A DNA stretch of 64,000 bases from Rhodeus uyekii (lineage: Eukaryota; Chordata; Actinopteri; Cypriniformes; Acheilognathidae): positions 3,004,001 to 3,068,000 of the forward strand of contig JAWRVZ010000004.1 of NCBI GenBank assembly GCA_037043235.1. The letters run 5' to 3'. Shown here one piece after another: positions 21,496-33,299 of the stretch; positions within the stretch are counted from its first letter, which is position 1, and every line of letters starts with the position of its first letter. Both the position numbers and the translations under genes were made by a program. The notes beneath the pieces are model-generated. The model was given only the letters and a program-made list of their open reading frames with translations. It had not been told where the DNA came from and did no database searches.

Positions 21496-22992
21496 CAGGG
21501 GTATTGAATTAAAATTCTAAGAGGTCCAGTTAGAAAAAAAAATCAGCAACCAAAGGTCCGCAACATCACAATGACTAACTTGTGTTATCATTCAGTGCCA
21601 CAGCCTAGAAGTTGTATGAAAATATGTAAGTAGCCTAGTCAAGAGACGACTGTCAAATAAAATGAAAGTACAAATTGAATAATATTTTAACAATATTTAT
21701 TGTCATTTTATATACTGAGCTGTAGGGAAATAATAAGTACTCTAATAATAAATGATCAATTTAAATAAAATAAAGGCTGCATTTAAAAATAAATAAAACA
21801 CAACAGAGAGCTTTTGAAAAATGTGCATCTCAAAATAAAGTGCTTAATTTTAGAAAAAGGAAATAAAAAGTATAGCTTGAGTTTCCCTTTTACTTTTTAG
21901 TTAACTTCCTTTCACATCTTAAGTTTAAACACATTTTAAAATAAACAATCTCAACACGTTAACAATTGAACAGCTTTAACACCTCCTTTATGGCCAGGTA
22001 GATGTCCTCTCCTCTCGTACTGGTCTGAAGGGGTGTGACACCTAACAGGTCTTCACAGAACTCTTCCTTGTCCTTGTTGAAGAACCTCACAAAAACTAAC
22101 AGCTGAGCATTGTCAGACACATCAGTGGACTCATCTACAGCTAACCCTATGCATGGTGCCTTGTGAATCGCTTCATCCAGCTGAGCTAGCACGTCATGGG
22201 TTAATATTTCTGTTTTCTTTGTTGCTGATGATGCTGACATAGGTATTTGCTTGATTTTTACACACATGTCGTCTTTTTGTTTCCCCTCAAATAAGGTTTC
22301 AGCTACCGCACTCATGCACTCCTTGACAACCCCTCCATCAGTAAATGGTTTTTTATGTTTGCCCAAAATCCAAGCAACTTTAAGGGAACATTCGTTAGCA
22401 CGTTGTTGGGCAGTGAATGAATGTGTTAGGATTCTGCTGGATCGATCATATTGGGCTTTTAGATCATTTATTTTCTGTGCCCTCAGTGCGGATGTAAGTG
22501 GGTATGTTTGATCAAAGGATTTGTGCTTTGTCTCATAGTGGCGTTTCACATTGCCGCTTTTAATAATCGCGACAGTCTCTGAACATATGAGACATACCGG
22601 TTTTGAACTGCCCGTGGGAAGAATGAACATGTAAGAATCCGTCCATTCTTGATTAAAAGCTGTTTTCGCTGTCCACTTTTCTCTTTTTAGAGCACGCCAT
22701 GTGAAACGTTGTCTCTCATTCGTCTCGTCGTCTCTCCCTGTGTGTGTGTGTGTCTCTCTCTCTCGCTGTCTGACTCGAGTAGTATCACATGACATGATTT
22801 ACAACGCATGCTATTGGTCTGTGAGTTTCCTGGGCCCCGCTAAACCAGTACCATAGATGCTAGAAAAGCTGCGCGGGTTAAAATAGAAACGCTCCGACAA
22901 AAGTCAATAATTTATGGGTTATTGGTCCGGGTCCGGACAGAACGGCGGCTGGGTCCGGATCCGGACCGCGGTCCGCCTATTAGTGACCTCTG
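21496..22992 (-). mobile_element. hAT-type DNA transposon, internally shortened, with 8-bp target duplication
   Basis: The element begins CAGGGGTA at 21496 and ends ACCTCTG at 22992, so the termini form the short inverted pair CAGRGGT. It is flanked on both sides by the same 8 bp, CCCTAAGA, at 21488-21495 and 22993-23000. An 8-bp duplication and CAGRG ends are standard for hAT elements. At 1497 bp with only half a transposase gene, it is non-autonomous. Confidence 0.85.
21959..22795 (-). CDS. N-terminal hAT transposase fragment with BED-type zinc finger
   Basis: The frame gives 278 aa from an ATG, against about 600 aa for full transposases of this group. A BED-like zinc finger lies around residues 67-90 (CLIC...HYETKH). 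It is followed by the conserved hAT N-terminal core, including IGLAVDESTDVSDNAQLLVF around residues 212-231, with the first catalytic Asp region. The frame stops after the segment EDIYLAIKEVL, so the rest of the catalytic domain and the C-terminal dimerisation domain are missing. Related host-domesticated proteins (ZBED5/GTF2IRD2 type) share this layout. The N-terminal 25 residues come from a simple TG/TC repeat. It cannot catalyse transposition alone but could bind element ends. Confidence 0.65.
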   Translation of the reverse strand: MSCDTTRVRQRERETHTHTGRDDETNERQRFTWRALKREKWTAKTAFNQEWTDSYMFILPTGSSKPVCLICSETVAIIKSGNVKRHYETKHKSFDQTYPLTSALRAQKINDLKAQYDRSSRILTHSFTAQQRANECSLKVAWILGKHKKPFTDGGVVKECMSAVAETLFEGKQKDDMCVKIKQIPMSASSATKKTEILTHDVLAQLDEAIHKAPCIGLAVDESTDVSDNAQLLVFVRFFNKDKEEFCEDLLGVTPLQTSTRGEDIYLAIKEVLKLFNC

Positions 22993-23524
22993 CCCTAAGA
23001 GCTTGTCATTTATTGCAACAATTCAGTGTTTTCAAACATATAAGGTTTCTTTTAGGTTTCAACCTAGATTTCGAAATGTTTACCTCTTCCTAGGGGGGGC
23101 GTGACAGAAAATAATTGAGAAGCACTGACATAGAGTGAGCGTGGGAGAGAATTCCAGAGTTTGGGAGCAATAACACTGAATGATCTGCCCCCCATAGAAG
23201 AGAGGCGATGCCGAGTACGGGATGTAAACTGTTCTTTGTCAAAAAAATGATTAAATCACTGCATTTGTTTGACTCACACAGCCTCAGTCACTGTTTGTGT
23301 GCGTCTGTCTGTGACAAAAGCTAACTAGCTGGCTTGTTTATCGTGTCTCAGTCAAAACTGTACATCCAAAAATACAGGAAGGAGTGGGAATCAAACCCTG
23401 AATTCCAAGGCTGGTTAAAGCAGTTTATTGGTGATAATACTTCGAATCGAAGGTGTTTTTTATTGTAAATCTCTGCTGTTAGTTGGTGCACATATGCCTT
23501 TTGTTGTTGGCAAACATATACAGC

Positions 23525-23680
23525 ATAGGTGTCAAACTCAAGGCCCGCGGGCCACATCCGGCCCGGCGTGTAATTATGTCCGGCCCTCGAGAGCATTTTA
23601 TTAATGGCCCGCGAGATGTCCCGCGCTCCAGCTGACCCGCCGAACACTTCCTGTATTAAACAGGAAGTGGCTAATGATGC
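23525..23680. mobile_element. hAT-type terminal fragment
   Basis: The GC-rich segment beginning GTGTCAAACTCAAGGCCCGC resembles the terminus of a common vertebrate hAT family. No opposite terminus is seen nearby. Confidence 0.5.
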
Positions 23681-23945
23681 TTCGCGCTCGCGCTACTACC
23701 GCGCGATTGTTATTGTCAATTATCCATAACTGTTCAGGCTCGGTACACAGTGCTTGTGCGCGAAATTCAGGTGTTGATCATCGGATGAGAAGAGCCCGCC
23801 CTCATGGCAGAACGTCTTCTTGCATGATTGACAGGTCAGACAGCATATCAGCGCCAGCTGTCAGAGTGATCGTCCAAGCGCCAGAAAGAAAATACTATGG
23901 AAGCCCATTTCCGCCACATAAGAAAAAAAAATTGTGCATGAAAAC

Positions 23946-24417
23946 TCGAAATTATGACTTACTTAAGTCGAAATAATGACTTACTAAGTCATAATTATGA
24001 CTTAGTAAGTCGAAATTATGACTTAGTAAGTCGAAATAATGACTTACTAAGTCATAATTATGACTTACTAAGTCATAATTATGACTTACTAAGTCGAAAT
24101 AATGACTTACTAAGTCGAAATAATGACTTACTAAATCATAATTATGACTTACTTAAGTCGAAATTATGACTTACTAAGTCATAATTATGACTTACTAAGT
24201 CGAAATTATGACTTACTAAGTCATAATTATGACTTACTAAGTCGAAATTATGACTTACTAAGTCGAAATAATGACTTACTAAGTCATAATTATGACTTAC
24301 TTAAGTCGAAATTATGACTTACTAAGTCATAATTATGACTTACTAAGTCGAAATTATGACTTACTAAGTCGAAATTATGACTTACTAAGTCGAAATTATG
24401 ACTTACTAAGTCAAAAT
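23946..24417. repeat. 21-bp minisatellite built of two palindromes
   Basis: About 22 tandem copies of a 21-bp unit alternate between forms with AAATTATGACTTACTAAGTCG and CATAATTATGACTTACTAAGT. GACTTA-C-TAAGTC is a near-perfect dyad in every unit, and CATAATTATG is a perfect palindrome in a subset. Because the unit is seven codons long, long spurious frames appear. A few units have an extra base (TTAAGT). Confidence 0.9.
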
Positions 24418-24700
24418 TGCTGTTATCTTTGCAAGCACAAACTGTGTAATTTGTTTAATAAGTGTCTCTCTTTATTATATAATTGTATCAAACAAACAAT
24501 ATACAGTCATGGCCAAAATTGTTGGCACCCCTGAAGGTTTTCCAGAAAATCAAATATTGCTCACAGAAAAGTATTGCATTAACACGTTTTGCTGTACAAA
24601 TTTATTCCCTTTGTGTGTACTGGAACAAAACAAAAAAAAGTGGGAAAAGAGCAAATTTGACAATTTCACACAAAACGCCAAAAATGGGCTGTTTCACGAT
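24418..24700. mobile_element. Left end of the Tc1-type element with its unit flank (remnant)
   Basis: 24418-24500 matches the flank at 15525-15605, and 24506-24690 matches the left part of the Tc1 element, starting CAGTCATGGCCAAAATTGTT. The copy is cut off at about 24690. It shows that the unit remnant carried the same Tc1 insertion as units 1 and 3. Confidence 0.7.
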
Positions 24701-24779
24701 CACAAGACTCAACAAAGGGGCACTCTCAGAGCTCTGTCAACCAACAGACTAGAAACCCAAACTGAAGTGACAGAACCCT

Positions 24780-25450
24780 GACAAGGGCAGCAGAGAGAAA
24801 ATAGCATAAAAGACCCATCTGACCAGATTATGTAACAATCTCTGCTCTTTTCAATCTCCTTTTCTGTTATATCATCTCTCCTACGCTTTTACCAGCTCTC
24901 ACACACAACATCTACACATCTCTCCATACTAGCACTTCAAGCAGGCTCGGGAAACCCCACTACTTAAAAACCCACAGTAAACGTGTCACTTTTAGGTAAT
25001 TACACCTGAATGAGTTGTTTTCAACCAGGTATCAGTGTTCCTCTCATAGAATAACTAGTTGGACATCAACCAGTCTGGCTGGTTTCAAGAATAGAGAATG
25101 CATTATTGTCAGCGACTGAAGCCTTATCTATATGCTGCCTTTGACTCTAAATCCTTCTCTCGACCCTCTCATAAGAGGAACTCCACACGCATTTGTCTGT
25201 GAGGGACTGCCATCATCACTTTCATTTTGTTGCAGTTTTATTTCATTATTAAAGTGTTAAACGTTTGCTGGGTCCCACCTCCTTCTCCAAACCACGAACT
25301 TTGCTACAGCCACATTGCAAAGACGGCTCATTCATCTAGGTTTGCATTACACAACATCAGAAAGATTAGACCTTTCCTAACTGAGCAAGCAACACAACTT
25401 CTCGTCCAGGCCCTGGTCATTTTTAGGCTTGATTATTGCAATGTTCTTCT
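24780..25450 (+). mobile_element. LINE fragment (older L2/Rex-like family), 5' part
   Basis: It matches 19080-19760, including the RT piece VCWVPPPSPNHELCYSH and LVIFRLDYCNVLL. It is interrupted at about 25450 by another LINE and resumes at 28225-28300 with the sequence expected from 19770 onward. Confidence 0.7.
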
Positions 25451-25626
25451 GGCAAGGCAAGGCAAGGCAAGGCAAGTTTATTTGTATAGCGCATTTCATA
25501 CACAATGGTAATTCAAAGTGCTTTACATAAAGAAGAATGATAAAAATAAAACATTAAAATGATTAAAAGAATAAAAAGATAATACGTATAAAATAAAATG
25601 CAAACAGTTCGGACATAGCACAGTGC

Positions 25627-26952
25627 TCAATCTGCAAATGCATAGGTAAAAAGATGTGTTTTGAGTCTTGATTTGAATGTGGCTACTGTTGGAGCACACC
25701 TGATCTCTTCTGGAAGCTGGTTCCAGCTGCGGCTGGCGTAACAGCTAAAAGCAGACTCTCCTTGCTTTGAGTGAACCCTGGGTATTACTAAGTGACTTGA
25801 TACTGATGATCTAAGTGATCTCTTAGGTTTATATTCTATGAGCATATCTGCAATGTATTGAGGTCCTAGGCCATTGAGTGATTTATAAACAAGTAACAGT
25901 ACTTTAAAATTAATTCTAAATGTAACTGGAAGCCAGTGCAAGGACCTAAGGACTGGTGTGATGTGTTCATATTTTCTGGTTCTGCTCAGAATCCTGGCAG
26001 CAGTGTTCTGTACGAGCTGCAGTTGTCTTATGGTCTTTTTGGGAAGGCCAGTGAGGAGTCCATTACAATAATCCACCCTGCTGGTGATGAAAGCATGAAC
26101 AAGTTTCTCTAAGTCTTGATTGGAGACAAAGCATCTAATTCTTGCAATATTTTTGAGATGATAATATGCTGATTTAGTTATTGTTTTTACATGGCTACTG
26201 AAACTCAGGTCTGACTCCAAAATCACACCAAGATTCCTGACCTGATTTTTAGTTGTTTGACCCCTAGAGTGAAGGTATGCGTTCACTTTGAGAACTTCAT
26301 CTTTGTTTCCAAATGCAATGACTTCAGTTTTGTCTTTGTTTAACTGAAGGAAGTTTAGGCACATCCAGTTTTTAATTTCATCAATGCATTGACACAGGGA
26401 GTCAATGGGGCTGTAATCATTAGGTGATAACGCGAGGTAAATCTGGGTGTCATCTGCATAGCTGTGATATGCAATTTGGTTCTTTCTCATTATTTGGCTC
26501 AGTGGCAGCATATATAAGTTGAACAGGAGGGGTGCAAGTATTGAACCTTGAGGGACTCCGCATGTCATGGATGTCCACTCAGACTTATGGTCACCAATAC
26601 TCACATAATAACCTCTCCCTTCTAAGTATGACCTGAACCATTTAAGAACCATCTCAGAAAGCCCAACCCAGTTTTCCAGCCTGTCAAGGAGAATGTTGTG
26701 ATCTATAGTGTCAAACGCAGCACTGAGGTCGAGTAAAACCAGCACTGATAATTTACCTGAATCTGTGTTAAGACGAATATCATTTATTATCTTTATGAGT
26801 GCTGTCTCTGTGCTGTGATGTGGTCGGTAACCAGATTGAAAGTTGTCAAAGTATCCATTCAAGCTTAAGAACTTGTTCAGCTGATTGAAAACAACTTTTT
26901 CAATGATCTTGCCTATGAAAGGTAGATTTGAGATTGGTCTGTAATTGCTCAA
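25627..26952 (-). pseudogene. LINE reverse transcriptase (3' part of ORF2)
   Basis: This 441-aa frame holds the RT domain from NYRPISNLPFIGKI, through GVPQGSILAPLLF and the catalytic YADDTQIYL, to the thumb and C-terminal HWLPVTFRINFK region. It is in the frame after that of the endonuclease piece upstream. The break is one missing A in an A-run near 26980, as shown by the plus-strand relative at 54240. Apart from this the RT appears complete, so it is a recently disabled gene. Confidence 0.8.
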
Positions 26953-28190
26953 TATGATGTTGTCCAGATTGCTCTTTTCAGAAGGGGCTTAACAACTGCA
27001 GTTTTTAGGGAATTTGGAAAAGTCCCAGAAAGAAGTGAGGCATTTACCACTTCTAGGATATCTGCTTCTAAACAGTTAAACACGCTTTTGAAAAAAGATT
27101 TGGGAAGTATGTCAAGGGCGCAGGTTGATGTTTTAAGGTGCTGTACTGTTTCTTCCAAAATTTTACCATCAATTGCTTCGAAAACAGACATAATAGCTAC
27201 TTTCTGAGGTTGTGGTCTGATCTGTTTTACCCCAGTGCAGCTCAAGGATGTGCTGATCGCCTTTCTGATATTATTTATTTTCTCAGAGAAGAAGGAAGCA
27301 AACTCACAGCATTTGCTGTCTGAGAGCATTTCACTGGGAATATGCCTTGGGGGATTTGTTAGTCTCTCTACAGTAGCAAAAAGAGTGCGGGTGTTGTTTA
27401 AGTTTCTGTTTATAATATTTGAGAAGAAGGTCTGTCTAGCTTTGCCTAGTTCCACATTGAAAGCATGAAGGTTATCTTTATAGATGTTATAGTGGATTTC
27501 AAGATTTGTCTTTCGCCACATGCGCTCAGCTTTTCTGCATTGTCTTTTCATATTTTGCACTGCTGTTGAATTTCTCCAGGGTGCTTTTTGTCTGCCACTC
27601 TTCTTCCTGACTTTCACAGGAGCAATGTTATCAATAACATTCTGAACTTTTGAGTTAAAAGAATCAAGAAGAAAATCAACAGAGTCTGCAGATATGCTTG
27701 GTGTTAAAGATATAGCCTTCATAAACAGAGCACTAGTATTCTCATTTGAGCATCGCTTTTTGACCGAGATAGATCTAGCTTCAACAGTCGGAGAGATCAA
27801 TATATCAAAGAAAATACAGAAATGATCTGATAGAGCTACATCCTTAATGACAATGGATGAGATGTTTAGACCCTTACTGATAATTAAATCTAGTGTATGT
27901 CCTCGATTGTGTGTGGGTATATGTACATGCTGAGTCAGATCAAAAGTATTCAAAACTGTTAGAATTTCTTTTGCCATTTTGGATTCTGCATTTTCTATGT
28001 GGATGTTAAAGTCCCCAGTAATAGCAAGACAGTCAAACTCTGAGGAAGTTGCTGATAACAGTTCTGTAAAGTCCTCCACAAAGGCTGGAGAGTATTTTGG
28101 AGGCCTGTAAATGACTAAAAGTAGAATGCGAGGAGCACCTTTTAACACAATACCCAAATATTCAAAAGACAAGTAATCACCAAATGACAC
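26949..28190 (-). pseudogene. LINE endonuclease C-terminal half and linker (5' part of ORF2)
   Basis: The frame starts inside the apurinic-type endonuclease domain: VIYRPPKYSP, ITGDFNIHIE (catalytic Asp/Asn) and VALSDHFCIFF (catalytic His) are present, but the N-terminal Asn and Glu motifs are missing because of 5' truncation. A basic linker (KSGRQKAPWRNS...) and the start of RT follow, ending in the frameshift described for the next frame. Confidence 0.75.
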
Positions 28191-28309
28191 TTGCTTGCAT
28201 TGATAGACATCTTTAAATAGAGCGGATTTCCATCATGTGCAATCAAACCTCCACAACTGATCCAGAACTATGCAGCACATCTTGTCTTCAGAGTCCAACA
28301 GAAATACAT

Positions 28310-29198
28310 TAATAACACTTGACAACTGAGAGCAAGCATTTCTCTGACACTGATACATGTCAGCATTACAATGGCATAGGCTGTTCTATTTCAATTCATG
28401 ATTGGTTGCCTGCAAAATTTTAATATTAAACAGAACTATAAAATAACATTATTAACCAGTTAACGGAAATTTCAAATAAACGTTTCTGCTCAGAACAATT
28501 AAACTTGATTTTGTTAATGTTCCTTTTAAAATTTTCATTTGTTTACAGTTCAGTTCAGTTCAGAGCTCTGACATCAACACACACCTGAAATCCTGTGTAT
28601 GTCTTTTATGAGTAATAATGGCTGCCATTTGGCAATAAGTTGTAATATGTAATCATTCCCACTATAGTTGATAGTCAGAGTTTTTATGTAGTATGTCTTT
28701 TTTTTTATTAATCTGTTACCAGAAATGAAGCAAGCAGAAAAGAAAGACAGAAAGAATATTTTTCTTTTGCTGTTCCACATTTTTCTTCTGGAATTTACTT
28801 GTTAGACCGGTTTGAAACACTTTAAATTAAAACTATAAATGAGTAGAAAGCTTTTAGTTTCCAATATTATAAAAATATCTGTACGACTTCAATGACCTCA
28901 TAGATGTTTGCCTTTATCATGTCTGCACAATCATCCCTAAACAATATCTATACAACAAGTGTAATTATGAACACAGTAATTGGCTGTGTGTTGTCAGTTT
29001 TAAAAGAATGTGAAGAATGGAAAAAAATGAAGAAAAAAATTTGGACGAGCATAAGGAAGAGGTGGGAAGGTGAGTGAGAGACGAGAATAGTAATTTGAGA
29101 AGTATACTTACGAGTGTATAAAAGGGACTGTAAGAGTCACTTCGTACCAGACGACCACAAGCGTCCATTCTGCTGACCAACAGAGAGACTGTGTGAAG
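28310..29198 (+). promoter_or_regulatory. 5' flank and promoter of protease gene 2
   Basis: This is a copy of the unit 5' flank. The TATA box TATAAAAG at 29117-29124 is 82 nt before the ATG, as in gene 1. The stretch around 28230-28310 joins the older LINE to this flank. Confidence 0.75.
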
Positions 29199-32100
29199 AT
29201 GTGGAGATCAACGTGTATCACTTTGACCCTGCTCATGTGTCTCAAAGGTAAGGTCTCATGATATATCTATTAAAACGAGGATAACTGGTAACAAAGACAT
29301 AAAATAGATTACCGTCAATATATTTTGTTTTCTTTGTGGCACAGCTCATAAGAGCAGTCTAAACAGTCTATGAAAATAATAATAAACGGACGCTTCATGC
29401 CCATTCAGACCGATGTCCTCCTCTGATTTATGAGCTAAGTGGATGTAAATGCAGCTTCCAAAAGACAAAAAAAGGAAAAAAGTTTACCTTTGATATTTAA
29501 CCATTTGAAACATATGATCAGAACCAGTAAGTAACCAGTAACCAGAAAGTTTATTTTATGTTAATAGGTACATTTAAAATTCATATATAGTAGCAAAAAA
29601 ACACATATAGCCTAGTTTGTGAAATCCACATTGATGATAACAAAAGCAACAATAAACCTTTCAAATTAATTTGACTATGTGTATTGATATTTACTTGCAT
29701 ATTAACTATAATGTTTACTGTAATCTTGAATTTTCTAGGTACAAAATAAATAACACCCCAAACCTGTCGTTATAAAGTTTTATTATAAATAGCCTAATCG
29801 TTGTTTTTATTCAGGGGTTAATTTTTTGTTTCCACATGAAACTTTTATACAGTTCTTGTTTTTTTTTTATGAATCACGCCAGTGAAAAAAATCACAATGG
29901 CAGCTAGTGGTGCATCATGTCAGATATATGTAAATATACATTATGCCCATCGGTAACCTTGTTAACTTTAAATTTAAGAATGTTTTTCAGTTCCCCCTTT
30001 ATATTTCTGATTTCTCACATGAGCGGCACTCTCACGCTTTGACTTGGGGGGGAACGCACAGTGCATGTACAGGTTCACAGTGACTATTTTTACACATATG
30101 GGGAAATCTAGAATATATATGTTGACAGATTCATTTAATTTTAAATTAAAATCTAGACCCCACCCAAATATTTATTTTTGGTCATATCTGTTCTGACATT
30201 AAGAACGGTTATTTAATTATACAGGTCATGCATGAATCTTTATAATATACTTACAGCCAAACAGTAGCCAGGTAGGGAATCCCAGAGTAGACCTAGAAAG
30301 AGAAGAGAAAAACAAGAAGCATTAACAGTTACACTTGTTATTAACTTCAAGTGTGTCACACATAAGATACGAAACAAAAACAGTTTCTGAAATAATCAAT
30401 CTAAATTGTACTTTTTGTAATTAAACCAGTTTTCCCAGAGATGTTTTCCTCTTTTTCATTGTTCAGTCTCACAAGTTAAATCTATTATTATCACAGCAAG
30501 GATCTCTGGAAAGTTCATTATTGAGGGAAACATTAAAATAAATGATTCTAATGTGTACTTTATTTCTGCTATTTATTTCTGCAGGTTCACTTTCTCAGCT
30601 GAATGGTAAGAGCTTCTCCCTTTCTTCAGATGTCAACATCATGTAAAATAGTTGGTGTAGAAATGCTTATATGAACAATTTCTCTTTCTCTCTCATAGTC
30701 TGTGGACTAGCCCTTCTAAACTCCCGTATTGTGGGTGGTGTGAATGCCCCTAATGGGTCGTGGCCGTGGCAGGTCAGTCTGCACAGCTCTAGATATGGAG
30801 GTCACTTTTGCGGAGGCTCCCTCATCAACAATGAATGGGTGTTGACGGCAGCTCACTGTTTACCTGAGTAAGAATCACCTAAACACACATATGTACATAT
30901 TTTATTTTAATTGGTAAAATGACTTGGTATATTGTTTTGTTCCTCTCTTTCATGTTCTCTGACTGTATTCAGTGTCAACATATCCAGTCTTCGTGTGTAC
31001 TTGGGAAGGAGAACACAGCAGGGAGTCAATGCCAATGAAGTCATGAGAACTGTAAAAACGATAATTGTTCACAGTTCTTACGACAGCATCACAGATGACA
31101 ATGACATCGCTCTGCTGCGTCTGTCCTCCACCGTCATCTTCAATAACTATATTAGACCTGTGTGTCTGGCAGCCCAGAACAGCGTCTTCAGTGCCGGCAC
31201 CAGCAGCTGGATCACAGGATGGGGAGATGTTCTAATTGGAGGTAAAAATCCCATTAATTCACATGTGCATTAACTTCTAACACCACTAATTTATATTTGT
31301 TTATGTTTGTATATGTTCAGTGAACCTGCCTTCAGGGATTCTGCAGGAGACTATGGTTCCAGTGGTGGACAATACTCGATGTAATACTCTGCTGGGTTCT
31401 GGATCTGTTACCAACAACATGATCTGTGCTGGTTTAACACAGGGAGGCAAAGACACCTGCCAGGTACAAAAATGCAACCATTATTAATTAAATCTAAGTG
31501 TGTACAGCTATACTGTATAAACAATAACGGAATTTATTACCTCCTGCATATTTCAGGATTTCACACTCTTAATTTAATTTAAATGCTTGATGCTGAACAG
31601 CTCCAGTAGTGTAAATATACATGAAACACAAGGGCCGTAGTATCTTCTTTCTCTTTGTCCATATTTGTAGGGTGATTCTGGTGGTCCAATGGTGAGTCGG
31701 CAGTGTTCATTGTGGGTTCAGGGTGGTATCACTAGCTGGGGTTATGGCTGTGGCAGTCCCAAAATTCCTGGGGTATACACCCGCGTGTCTCGCTATCAGT
31801 CTTGGATCACAGACAACATCGGTCGGAACCTGCCAGGATTTGTTACATTCAAGCCCCCAAACTCATGCTCCGCTGCCAGCCCAAGTAAAACTTTCTCTCA
31901 GACACCGACACATGTATATTACACATACTTGTTCGATTAAAACTTGTTTGTTTGCGCAGTCTCAACCTCCTGTAGAGGAAGATGCAATGAGAAGTCCAAC
32001 ATTTTAAATCTCTGCAACTGCAATACTAACTGCACGGCAAACTGCTGCAGTGATTACATACAGCGTTGTGCCAGTAAGTCCAATCACATTCATTTCCACA

Positions 32101-32529
32101 ATAAATAAAGAAACATAAATATAAGTCAGTTGTCAAATAACAAATATCAAACCACATGGCATCTGCAAGCAAATAATGCTAGTCATGTTCCCAGCTTACT
32201 TAACTTTTTTGCATATATTCTTAATTGTCTGGTCTTGAGATGATAGTTAATGTATGGATGAAGACAATGTGTTTGACTTCATTTTGAACAGTATATCTAT
32301 TGTTTTTTATTATAGTCATTTAAAACAGTTATTATTGTGAAATGTCTTGGTTTAAAAGTTTATTTAAAATAAATGTAACCTGCTTTGAATTTTTCATATA
32401 TGATTTGAATGCACATATCCAAGTGTTTTATTACTGCACATCAACATACATTTGCATGTCCACAAAGCAAGGACCAAAAGTAACTCTCTTGCTCCAACTA
32501 ACTTTTGTTTGTGTGTCTCTACAGTGTGA
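29199..32529 (+). CDS. prss60-like: Trypsin-like serine protease with C-terminal somatomedin-B domain, gene 2
   Basis: Exons: 29199-29247, 30585-30605, 30699-30867, 30973-31241, 31321-31463, 31671-31884, 31960-32073 and 32525-32529, giving 327 aa with all junctions in phase. It has the same plan as gene 1: signal peptide, R|IVGG activation site, catalytic His (TAAHC), Asp (DNDIALL) and Ser (GDSGGP), a trypsin-type Asp before TCQGDSGG, and an eight-cysteine SMB exon. Exon 5 is one codon shorter than in the other genes (NLPSGIL versus SLPSPGIL). Donor sites are canonical, including GTAAAA after exon 4. It looks intact and is the most compact of the three, with a 1.3 kb intron 1 and no transposon inside the gene. 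Expected to be secreted; substrate unknown. Confidence 0.88.
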
Positions 32530-33299
32530 ACTCCATGGATTATTAAAAAAAAAGGCTTATAAACATCTCACTTGCACACAAATCAGGTAGTATCGTCATC
32601 TGCCCGTTCTGCCAGGAGATTTTACTTCAGTGCTGCTTTGGAAAATTGCACAGTGCAAAATATGTCAAATCTGCTGCACTGACTTCACTCAGGGGTGTAA
32701 ATGAATGGTTTATGTTTAGTATAATTTTAATAAGAGTGGGCATTTCTTTGAGTTTAAATTCATGTTTTTGTCACTATATTCTTGTATTATGAATTATAAC
32801 AAAGCAAGTGTTATGATACATCATGGCTTTTTTATCAGAATCATTAAATACTTCAAAGCATTGTATACGTCCCTTAGATGTCATTTTTTGTTTGGCTAGG
32901 GGTAATCAGGAAATCAGAAACCAGAAGTTACGTGACATACCCAGGTATAAGGACAAATACACTAATAACTTAACGTTCGGTTCCAAAAACGGAGGTAACT
33001 TTCAGGGTAAGTAAGTAGGCATAGCAACTTACTCTCTGAGCATAACCTGATCTGGAGCAGCTTCTGTTTCAGGGTTAATTTAGTTCAGAGCTGTTCAGCG
33101 CATACAAGACCTATTGATGTGGCAATAGATAGAGATCATCTCACACATTGTTGTTTCTAGATTCAGATGGGATTTTCTTTCTTTTTGCAACAGGGTGTTT
33201 TCTATGCTATAATTTATTTCTATAATAGAAAATGATTTATATTGTCTTATCGTTCATGCAACATGGAAGCAAAAAATTGCTAAAGAAAAAAAGAACATT
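32530..33299. other. 3' UTR and flank of protease gene 2, with relic SMB segment
   Basis: At about 32650-32705 one frame reads CKICQICCTDFTQGCK, which has the spacing of the end of an SMB domain. The segment is downstream of the TGA stop and one base out of frame with its upstream half. No other gene is visible. Confidence 0.55.

Larger units (their letters stand above)
25451..28224 (-). mobile_element. L2-type LINE, 5'-truncated, nested in an older LINE
   Basis: The 3' end lies at 25452, with a TTGCC pentanucleotide tail (read on the minus strand) and an AATAAA-like sequence just before it. The coding part is two frames, 26949-28190 and 25627-26952, which meet at a one-base deletion. The 5' end is cut inside the endonuclease domain. 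The insertion interrupts an older LINE whose empty site is seen at 19760. A close relative lies at 53.3-55.6 kb on the plus strand. Confidence 0.85.

Noticed and set aside
23954..24413. Repeat proteins and a CRISPR-like array
   Set aside because: The frames exist only because the unit is 21 bp (seven codons). Units are contiguous without unique spacers, and the genome is eukaryotic.
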